From UBA5499 sp002426275 (lineage in GTDB: Bacteria; Bacillota; DTU084), in contig CALASN010000117.1 of the NCBI GenBank assembly GCA_937888735.1, positions 1 through 18,860 on the forward strand: 18,860 bases of DNA. Direction: 5' to 3'. The position numbers were made by a program, and so were the translations under genes. How positions within the stretch are numbered: position 1 is the first letter of the stretch; every line of letters begins with the position of its first letter. Shown piece after piece: positions 1-6,195 of the stretch. Under the pieces are notes generated by a model, which worked only from the letters and a program-made list of their open reading frames with translations, ran no database searches and had not been told where the DNA came from.

Positions 1-165
1 CTTAGTTTAAAGCTCAGCGCCTACTTGGGAATCACAGAGCAGGCAGCTACAGCGTGAAATATTGGGTGAGGCTGCGAATGTGAAATTCCACGACACCTGG
101 GACAATCTCTCTTTGAGCGCTACCATGTTGAGAAATGGTTAAGGAAAAGTGAAACGCCCGGTTGA
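1..165 (+). pseudogene. Possible frameshifted 3' end of an unknown gene
   Basis: No intact reading frame covers this stretch, but joining three frame segments gives a coherent protein tail. Frame 1 from base 1 reads LSLKLSAYLGITEQAAT. Frame 2 from about base 53 contains ANVKFHDTWDNLS. Frame 1 again from about base 112 contains ERYHVEKWLRKSETPG and stops at 163-165. The aromatic- and charge-rich text looks protein-like, and two single-base-scale indels would restore it. It may be the end of a degraded gene running in from the left, perhaps a transposase, but I do not recognise the family. It could also be chance open frame. Confidence 0.25.
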
Positions 166-379
166 ATACAGAGAAAATGCTATTTGGTCTCAGCCGGTTT
201 ATCAGGCATTTTATCTCCTGAATGCAGAAAAAAAAAAATTGTTTAATTTCTTTAAAAAGGAAGGAGGAACCAGCCTGCGAATAGAGTATATAATATATAG
301 GATTGTTGGAGAATCAGTTCACAGCTGTATTAGTTACCAAACATAGCTAGCTTTTACTGTGAAACTAGTAATAAGATTA

Positions 380-408
380 TTGATAATGTTGTTATATCAA
401 CATAATTA
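380..408 (+). promoter_or_regulatory. Candidate promoter of the GntR-LacI regulator gene
   Basis: TTGATA at 380-385 is followed, after exactly 17 bases, by TAATTA at 403-408, giving a plausible -35 with a weak -10 about 35 bases before the ATG at 443. The spacer is filled by a near-perfect palindrome, the usual position for repressor control. The -10 is poor, so the assignment rests mostly on spacing and on the palindrome. Confidence 0.4.
386..403. promoter_or_regulatory. Palindromic candidate operator (autoregulation)
   Basis: ATGTTGTTATATCAACAT has perfect 6-base arms (ATGTTG/CAACAT) and equals its own reverse complement at 16 of 18 positions. It lies between the candidate -35 and -10 of the regulator gene. 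TCAACAT is also found at 1594-1600 upstream of the solute-binding protein gene, which weakly suggests a shared operator half-site. Binding by the downstream GntR-type protein is inference. Confidence 0.4.
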
Positions 409-442
409 TGGCCAGTAAGTATTCATGATGAGGTAGTTGACG

Positions 443-1537
443 ATGGAAAATGCTATTTGGAAAATCGATAAGGGAGATCCGAGGCCTTTATATTACCAAA
501 TGAAGGAACTGTTGCGAAGTAAAATTCTCCGTGGCGACTGGGAACCGGGAGAGATGCTGCCCACAGAAGAGGCGTTTTGCAATCAGTTGGGGATTAGCAG
601 AATTACAGTTAGCAGAGCAATCGGTGATTTAGCGTCCGAAGGCCTGATTTTTCGCATTCAAGGGAAAGGTACCTTTGTGGCGAGACCGGGAATAAAAAAC
701 GAAGGGTCTAAAACGCTGGGTTTAGTTTTACATCGGACTGAAGTTAGCGCTGATTCATATTTTAACGATGTGATCCGAGGAATTGATGATGTTGCCAGGG
801 AACTGGGTTATAGGATCATGCTGCTGACTTTCAACAGTAAAACTCCAGGAGTTAAAGACGGTAACTTTTGTTTGGGTGAAGTATTGGATAAGGATTTGGG
901 AGGAATCCTCATTACAGCTGAGCAAATTGAGAAATCTGAGCTGAAAAGATTGAAAGCGAATAAAATACCGTTTGTGATCATCAATTATAAAGCTGACGAG
1001 GTAGATAGTTGCGTCACGGTCGATTGGGCGGCTGGTTCTTATGCGGCGACTAAACATTTGCTTCTGCGCGGTCATCGCAAGATTGGTTATCTAGGCGGAA
1101 TGGTTGAGAAATTCGAGGTGGATAGACAAAAATATCTTGGCTTCCACAAAGCCCTTTCCGAGGCCGGCGTAGCGTTTGATCAGCACTATATTAAACAGTG
1201 TCCATACACTGAGCGAGATCGCGTCAATCCGCTGGTTGAAGAATTATTAGCGTTGTCGCCGCGGCCGACTGCGATTTTTTGCGGTGATGATATAATTGCA
1301 GCTAAAGTGCTGCAGACAGCACAAAAGATGGATCTGAAGGTCCCTGAAAATCTTTCCATTGTCGGCTATGGAAATTTACCCATTAGTACCAGGCTTTTTC
1401 CAGAATTGACAACTGTGGATGTGCCGCGGTATGAACTTGGTAGACAAGCGATGACGATTTTCGCCAATGTGAAAAACAACAGCCAAGGGCAAAACGAGCT
1501 TTTATCCGCTAAGTTGATTGTACGCAAGTCCACTTAG
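443..1537 (+). CDS. GntR-LacI hybrid transcriptional regulator (AraR-type)
   Basis: Probably a sugar-responsive repressor of the genes that follow. Residues about 10-78 form a GntR winged helix: the PLYYQMKELL helix, GDWEPGEMLPTE, the recognition helix LGISRITVSRAI, and the wing GLIFRIQGKGTFVA. Residues about 88-360 form a LacI/periplasmic-binding-protein effector domain (LGLVLHR..., GGILIT, LLLRGHRKIGYLGG, PTAIFCGDDIIAAKVLQ, LSIVGYGN). The 364-residue length and domain order match AraR-type regulators. I chose ATG 443, with GAGG about 10 bases upstream, because the longer TTG 437 adds only two residues. The gene stands alone after its own candidate promoter and is separated by 239 bases from the solute-binding protein gene. 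The family assignment is strong; the effector sugar and target sites are unknown. Confidence 0.9.
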   Translation: MENAIWKIDKGDPRPLYYQMKELLRSKILRGDWEPGEMLPTEEAFCNQLGISRITVSRAIGDLASEGLIFRIQGKGTFVARPGIKNEGSKTLGLVLHRTEVSADSYFNDVIRGIDDVARELGYRIMLLTFNSKTPGVKDGNFCLGEVLDKDLGGILITAEQIEKSELKRLKANKIPFVIINYKADEVDSCVTVDWAAGSYAATKHLLLRGHRKIGYLGGMVEKFEVDRQKYLGFHKALSEAGVAFDQHYIKQCPYTERDRVNPLVEELLALSPRPTAIFCGDDIIAAKVLQTAQKMDLKVPENLSIVGYGNLPISTRLFPELTTVDVPRYELGRQAMTIFANVKNNSQGQNELLSAKLIVRKST

Positions 1538-1602
1538 TTGATTAAAACTTTCAGCTTGAAGCTAACTTTAGTGAAATGTTTTTCAGCTTTGTGTCAACAT
1601 TA

Positions 1603-1616
1603 ATCAAAAGTTTGAT
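1603..1616. promoter_or_regulatory. Palindromic candidate operator upstream of the sugar-binding gene
   Basis: ATCAAAAGTTTGAT has perfect 6-base arms around a 2-base centre and ends 8 bases before the candidate -35 at 1625. Its position suits control by the adjacent GntR-LacI regulator, but it is not the same sequence as the palindrome at 386-403, so the two may bind different proteins. Confidence 0.35.
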
Positions 1617-1624
1617 CAGCAATT

Positions 1625-1653
1625 TTGACGCAAAAAAAACAGGAGCTTAATAG
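1625..1653 (+). promoter_or_regulatory. Candidate promoter of the sugar-use operon
   Basis: TTGACG (1625-1630) and TAATAG (1648-1653) are separated by 17 bases, the second with a strong T-A start but otherwise weak. This is the best promoter-like pair between the regulator and the solute-binding protein gene. The leader would be about 115 bases. It could drive the genes up to 18181, as no clear promoter is seen further down. Confidence 0.35.
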
Positions 1654-1733
1654 TACAAGATAATATCGTCCACATGTTATCTAGGACAGTAATTTGCAGG
1701 CCGTTAGAGGTTAAACATAGGAGGCAAGCTTTG

Positions 1734-1847
1734 ATGGTTTCCAATATGATATTTTTTAAAAGTGGAGGGATGGTTTATGTCGAAGAAGCTTTGGTTAACA
1801 CTAGGAGTAATTGTCGTGGTAGCTTTAGCTGTCTGGGGAACCAGTAG
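1734..1847 (+). CDS. Possible 37-residue leader peptide overlapping the next gene
   Basis: A short frame begins at ATG 1734, nine bases after a good GGAGG (1720-1724), and runs in a different frame across the start of the solute-binding protein gene to TAG 1845-1847. Translation through it would cover the second ribosome-binding site at 1764-1769. The peptide (begins MVSNMIFFKSGG) has no recognisable features. It may be a coupling or leader ORF, or simply a chance frame behind a decoy site. Confidence 0.2.
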   Translation: MVSNMIFFKSGGMVYVEEALVNTRSNCRGSFSCLGNQ

Positions 1848-3162
1848 GAACAAGACTAATGAACCGGCGAAGCAAAGTTCAAGAGATAAAATCGTAGTGG
1901 TGATCAACAATGGCCCCAAGGAAACTGACACAATCGCAGTGAAGAATCTGAAAAACGATATTGCCGAATTCAATAAGGTTTATCCGGATATTGAAATTAA
2001 ATGGACAGATCGTCCTTATTCTCCCGACGGCTTCTCAACCAGCATGGCCGGAGGAACGGCGGAAGATGTGATTACGCTTTGGGCCACGGAGGGTTATGTT
2101 GCAGAAAGAGGTTATGCTCTGGACCTCACAGAGATGATTAACAATTGGGAGTATAAAGGTCAACTGAACCTTTCTATGCTGGAGCCATTCGAACGTGACG
2201 GTCATTATTATGCTCTGCCCTTGAACGGTTATATTATCGGCATGTGGTACAATAAGAAGCTCTTTCAGGAAGCCGGATTGGTGGAAGGAAAGGACAACTA
2301 TGTGATTCCTGAGAATTGGGAGGAATTCGCCCAGACCGCGCAAAAGCTCACCGACAAGCAGAAGAACATTTCCGGTTACGGGATTTACGGCAAAGACACA
2401 TATGGCGGTTGGGGTTTATTGAATTGGGTCTGGCAGGCAGGCGGGGATTTTGAAAAGAAAGTCGGCGGCAAATGGCGGGCGACCTTTGGAGAACCTGAGG
2501 CAGTGAAGGCTATGGAGTTCGTCCAGGATTTACGCTGGAAGTATGATTGCCTGCAGCCGAATCTGATGCTGGCACCGCAGGATGTTTGGCCGCTGTTTGC
2601 CTCAGGCCAGATTGCCATGACAAACGGAACTAACGATTGGACCCCCACGTTAGTAAATCAACATGGGATGAAATTGGACCAGATCGGTATGGCTTTATTG
2701 CCGGCTGGACCTGCGGGGAGAGCAAACCAGCTGGGAGGAGATTACTACATCATCAATCCCAATAGCCCTAAAGAAGTTCAGGAGGCCGCTTTCAAGTGGA
2801 TCACCTGGATGATGCTGAAAAACGTCAGTCCCGAGTTTATAAAGAGAAAGGGCGAACAATACCGTCAAGAAGGGCGGGTTGATAAGATCTCGTCCATCCC
2901 TGTCTTCACCGGCGAATTGGATCAAAAAATGCGTCAGACAGCGCAGGAATACAAAGACGTGCTGGTGGATTTTCCAGATGTGTGGGTAGAGGCCAGCAAG
3001 TATATTCATTCGGAGCCGCCATTTTTCGCGCAGCAGCTGTATGGCGAATATCTCTCGCCAATTCTGCAGTCCGTGCTGACCAAGAAAAAGGCGAATCCCA
3101 AGCAATTAATGCAGCAGGCCGCTAAAAGTTTTGAGGAGCGTTTCCTGACGCAAGTAAGATGA
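1777..3162 (+). CDS. ABC transporter family 1 extracellular solute-binding protein
   Basis: Likely periplasmic sugar-binding subunit of a CUT1-type ABC importer. Residues 5-21 are a hydrophobic N-terminal segment (a signal peptide or anchor), and the rest has family 1 signatures: IVVVINNG near the start, a TAEDVITLW...GYALDLTEMI stretch, YALPLNGYIIGMWYNKKLFQEAG at the hinge region, P.NWEEF, and QIAMTNGTNDW. The 461-residue length is usual for the family. ATG 1777 was chosen because GGAGGG lies 7 bases upstream. Two oddities stand out: there is no lipobox cysteine after the hydrophobic segment (it reads ALAVWGTS), and no permease or ATPase gene is nearby, so partners must be encoded elsewhere. 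It is followed after 74 bases by the first glycosidase, which suggests the ligand is a product of that enzyme. Confidence 0.88.
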   Translation: MSKKLWLTLGVIVVVALAVWGTSRNKTNEPAKQSSRDKIVVVINNGPKETDTIAVKNLKNDIAEFNKVYPDIEIKWTDRPYSPDGFSTSMAGGTAEDVITLWATEGYVAERGYALDLTEMINNWEYKGQLNLSMLEPFERDGHYYALPLNGYIIGMWYNKKLFQEAGLVEGKDNYVIPENWEEFAQTAQKLTDKQKNISGYGIYGKDTYGGWGLLNWVWQAGGDFEKKVGGKWRATFGEPEAVKAMEFVQDLRWKYDCLQPNLMLAPQDVWPLFASGQIAMTNGTNDWTPTLVNQHGMKLDQIGMALLPAGPAGRANQLGGDYYIINPNSPKEVQEAAFKWITWMMLKNVSPEFIKRKGEQYRQEGRVDKISSIPVFTGELDQKMRQTAQEYKDVLVDFPDVWVEASKYIHSEPPFFAQQLYGEYLSPILQSVLTKKKANPKQLMQQAAKSFEERFLTQVR

Positions 3163-3189
3163 AGAAAACCGATTTTTCAGCTGCGGTGA

Positions 3190-3213
3190 GCCGGTCAGAT
3201 CGCCGGCGATTTT
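3190..3213 (+). promoter_or_regulatory. Small hairpin/palindrome in the leader of the first glycosidase gene
   Basis: GCCGG (3190-3194) can pair with CCGGC (3203-3207) and is followed by GATTTT; the overlapping ATCGCCGGCGAT at 3199-3210 is a perfect 12-base palindrome. This is the largest gap (74 bases) between genes of the set. It may be a weak attenuator, an mRNA processing or stabilising hairpin, or a protein-binding site. The stem is short, so termination strength would be low. Confidence 0.25.
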
Positions 3214-3236
3214 AAGTTCAGGAGATGATGTCTCGA

Positions 3237-6179
3237 ATGAGAATTAGCTGTTTTGCGCGATATTGCAAGGTGTCTATGCTTCTGTGTTTGATTCTCAGCT
3301 TGAGAGCGTCCGCAACGGACAGTAATTTGCTTGTCAATGGGGACTTCGAAGGTACGGCCGGATGGTCAGCGTATCCCTTCAATCAACTGGCCAGCATCAC
3401 CGGCAATCAGTCGCATAGCGGCATGAAGGCTATGCTGCTGAATTGGGTGGAGGAAAGCGATCGCAATATACCGACATATGGGCAGCAATTTGCGGTGCCA
3501 TCCTCTACCGCACAGCTGAAAATATCTTTTTGGTATAAAACCGGCAACGCTGACTCCGGCCTGCGGTTTCGCTTAAGAGAAAGCGGCTCTGGTATAGGCC
3601 TTTGGTATCATGACGGGCGAGATTGGACGCAGGCTCCCGAGGCTATCGATGCCAATGCGCGCGACGATTGGTTTCAAGGGGAGAAGGGGATTAGCTCTAA
3701 GTACAATACGTTTGCGCAAGGTGGCATGGTCGCGGAATGGACGCAATATAGCCTGACAGTCCCCGTTAAAGCGGGAGTCACAAGCTATTGCGTTGAATTT
3801 ATGGGCCGCGGCAGGGATAAATGGCCGCAGCAGGTATATGTGGATGACGTCCAGATTCAATTTGTGGCTGAAAAGTTTGGCCAGGTAACCGGGACGGTTT
3901 TAGCACAGCCTGAGGGAAAAGCTGTTCCCAAGGCGGAGCTTACGCTGAGCCATCTGGCGAATTCTGCTCTGCAGTATTCTGCGACAGCTCAAGAAGACGG
4001 TCGGTTTACTTTTACAAATATTCCGGCTGACGTCTATGAACTGAAAGTTGTCAGCGTCGGTTATGATCCCCAATTGCGGAAAGTGTTGGTCAGGGATGGT
4101 GAGGCAGCAAGCGCAAACGTCCAGTTGAAATTAAAGTCCGAGGCCTTTGTCTTCTGGGATGAGGCAGGCTGGATCCGAGAGATAAGCATGGGGAAAAGGC
4201 AATTGCTGAGTAGCGCTATGCCATGGCGGATCACGTTTGTTGATGGCAAGCAAGTGGACTGTCCCAAGATCGGTCCTGATTGGGAACGTAAATTGCATTA
4301 TCTGCCGGACGGTAGAGCAGAGGAAGTGAGCTCTGATCAAGATTATTCCCTGGCGGTTCTGAAGCGCGAAGACGGTGAGATCATGCGGCTGACATGGCAG
4401 ACGCCGCAGGTTATGGTGCAATTGTATGTTACGGCCACAGAAAACAGCGTTTACTTTTACCCCACAGTCAAGAACTTTACGGAAACGCCGATTCAGACGG
4501 TCAGCGTTCCTGTGGCGGCGATTTTGCCAGAGACGGGTTTGCTCTCTACAGTGCAGCCATGGTGGGGCGGACAGGAATATACCAAAGAATATATGCTCAA
4601 AAACCTAGATAAAGGAACCATCGGGGGCAGTTTTCCGCCGGCAAGTCATGATCTTGGCCTTTACCGCTATGAGGACGGCTGGCTTGGCATTTATGGAGCG
4701 GATCGCGGCGCGCCGGTGAGATTTGCCAAAAATCAGGTGTCGAAAAACGAGCGCGGGATCGGTCTGACGCATAGTTACGCAGCTTGGATTGAGACGGGGC
4801 AAAGCGAGAGAATCCCCCCCACAGTTGTCAATTGGGGGGAGTCTGGGTTTGCCGTAAGCGAAGCTTACGCCCAAGACAGCGGAATTTCCGATACGCCAAG
4901 GCTTGAGGAAAAGCTGGGGGCCGATTTTGCAGCGAAGCTTAAAGACTCGGTGCACATGATTTGCATGCTCTCCGAAAGACCGACTGCCACGTTTGAGCAA
5001 TGGCAGGCTTTCTTCGCCAGCGAGGAATTGCCCGACAATCTGTTGGTTGAATTTGCCGGCTTTAATCCTAACCGCCGTTTTGATACCAGAAATCCAGACA
5101 CCTTGCCCGTGCATAGCCTTTTGGGAGGCGAAGATGGTTTTCCGATGTTGGTCAAGTCCATGCAGGAGCGCGGGATGCTGGTGCAGACGTACATCCAGGC
5201 AAATTGGTGGAATCATGATTCCCCGACATTCCAGGATGCAGGCGCCGGCTTGATCGGGTTGAAGACAGATTGGCGAAATCCAGATTCCGTTGCGGAGGAA
5301 TCATATTCTGTAAACAGCGGGATCCGGGTGCAACTGTGGCGTCCTGAAGTCTTCAATGTAACCTGGGAACTTACCGAGCGCCTGATGAGATATTATGGCG
5401 TGGACATGATTTTCCATGACCAATTAGGGTTCACATTATGGCCGGATAACGCTTGGGATTTTGATCCGAATAGGACTGGCAAGCCGTATCGCTATTTTCA
5501 AGATATGGTCGATTTAGCGGCGCTGCAAGCCCAAATGGGAAGGTTGAGCTCAGAGGGAGTTGGCAATGATCGGGTCTGGAGATATTTGGCAGCGTCCTTT
5601 GGTCATTACTTCCGCTCCGAGGGCGCGCGGCAGTGGTGGGCTAGCGGCCAAGGAAGGCCGTGGCCGTACTTCTATGCCGGTAGCGGCCAGACAGTTGCGT
5701 TTTATCAGCATAATTTGCAAACCAATACCGATTCCGATGAGAAGGTATCGTGGCAGTTGGCCATGGGCATAGGCATGAACACTCGCTTTAATTCGTATAT
5801 GCAGAGTTTCCTGGACGGCAAGCAGGGCTGGGGAGTTCCCATCAGGCTTTTAGCCCAGATTCAAAGGTCTGTTGTCAGCGCTTTTGTGGGCCAGCGGATG
5901 CGGAGCTTTGAATATCTATCCGGCTGGATTGAGCTGACAAAGACCAGTTGGGAAAATGGAGTCATGATCTGGGCCAATCACACCAGTAGCGCTCAGAAGA
6001 TTTCCTGGCAAGGGAAAGAATGGGTCCTGGCGCCATTTGGCTTTTTGGCAGCGCAGGGAGACGAATTTTTAGGCGGCAACCTTCTCGCATCGTCTGAGCG
6101 GACTTGGAGCGGTCCCACATACTGCCTGAGGAATGTGGAAAAACCCGGTGAGCTGATGATCATACCCAGTGCATTCTGA
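3237..6179 (+). CDS. Secreted DUF6259-like glycoside hydrolase, paralogue 1
   Basis: Predicted exported glycosidase of about 980 residues. The order is: signal peptide (1-26, ending LSLRASA), shared binding-like module (30-208, NLLVNGDFEG to VYVDDVQI), carboxypeptidase-regulatory-like beta-sandwich (215-300, GQVTGTV...GRFTFTNIPADVYEL), then a catalytic region (300-980) with an N-terminal beta-sandwich (PWWGGQEY) and a TIM-barrel-like part. Candidate catalytic residues are D728 in FHDQLG and E773 in SEGVGND, both kept in the paralogue downstream; NWWN and LWRPE are also shared. The family link (DUF6259-like, alpha-glycosidase-like clan) is from recall of its style, and the substrate is unknown. 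ATG 3237 has AGGAG 12 bases upstream; ATG 3228 is closer at 3 bases, so the start is not settled. It lacks a FlgD-like C-terminal domain. Confidence 0.72.
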   Translation: MRISCFARYCKVSMLLCLILSLRASATDSNLLVNGDFEGTAGWSAYPFNQLASITGNQSHSGMKAMLLNWVEESDRNIPTYGQQFAVPSSTAQLKISFWYKTGNADSGLRFRLRESGSGIGLWYHDGRDWTQAPEAIDANARDDWFQGEKGISSKYNTFAQGGMVAEWTQYSLTVPVKAGVTSYCVEFMGRGRDKWPQQVYVDDVQIQFVAEKFGQVTGTVLAQPEGKAVPKAELTLSHLANSALQYSATAQEDGRFTFTNIPADVYELKVVSVGYDPQLRKVLVRDGEAASANVQLKLKSEAFVFWDEAGWIREISMGKRQLLSSAMPWRITFVDGKQVDCPKIGPDWERKLHYLPDGRAEEVSSDQDYSLAVLKREDGEIMRLTWQTPQVMVQLYVTATENSVYFYPTVKNFTETPIQTVSVPVAAILPETGLLSTVQPWWGGQEYTKEYMLKNLDKGTIGGSFPPASHDLGLYRYEDGWLGIYGADRGAPVRFAKNQVSKNERGIGLTHSYAAWIETGQSERIPPTVVNWGESGFAVSEAYAQDSGISDTPRLEEKLGADFAAKLKDSVHMICMLSERPTATFEQWQAFFASEELPDNLLVEFAGFNPNRRFDTRNPDTLPVHSLLGGEDGFPMLVKSMQERGMLVQTYIQANWWNHDSPTFQDAGAGLIGLKTDWRNPDSVAEESYSVNSGIRVQLWRPEVFNVTWELTERLMRYYGVDMIFHDQLGFTLWPDNAWDFDPNRTGKPYRYFQDMVDLAALQAQMGRLSSEGVGNDRVWRYLAASFGHYFRSEGARQWWASGQGRPWPYFYAGSGQTVAFYQHNLQTNTDSDEKVSWQLAMGIGMNTRFNSYMQSFLDGKQGWGVPIRLLAQIQRSVVSAFVGQRMRSFEYLSGWIELTKTSWENGVMIWANHTSSAQKISWQGKEWVLAPFGFLAAQGDEFLGGNLLASSERTWSGPTYCLRNVEKPGELMIIPSAF

Positions 6180-6195
6180 TTTAAGGGGAGGAGCC

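Larger units (their letters stand above)
166..442 (+). other. Regulatory or non-coding stretch before the regulator gene
   Basis: I see no convincing gene here. A 65-codon open frame starting at GTG 149 runs to 346 but has low-complexity, lysine- and AT-driven composition. The stretch holds an A-run (229-238), an isolated AAGGAGG at 261-267, an AT-rich segment with a TATAAT at 289-294 lacking a clear -35 partner, and the promoter and palindrome at 380-408. The 15-mer at 173-187 (GAAAATGCTATTTGG) recurs exactly at 446-460, just inside the regulator gene. Confidence 0.5.
1538..1776 (+). other. Intergenic regulatory stretch before the sugar-binding gene
   Basis: This holds two short palindromes (TGAAA-tgtt-TTTCA at 1572-1585 and ATCAAA-ag-TTTGAT at 1603-1616), a candidate promoter at 1625-1653, and two consecutive ribosome-binding sites (1720-1724 and 1764-1769). 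No hairpin with a T-run that would terminate the regulator transcript was found. The first palindrome resembles a catabolite-responsive element in its outer bases but lacks the central CG. Confidence 0.5.

Noticed and set aside
149..346. 65-codon + frame starting at GTG
   Set aside because: No ribosome-binding site at the right place, A-run-driven lysine stretch, no recognisable domain; treated as non-coding.
1572..1585. Catabolite-responsive element (CcpA site)
   Set aside because: Outer bases fit but the central CG is missing, so it is reported only as a palindrome.
4605..5216. 203-codon minus-strand frame inside the first glycosidase
   Set aside because: Shadow of a strongly conserved enzyme region shared with the second paralogue; cysteine-, arginine- and histidine-rich composition is typical of antisense translation.
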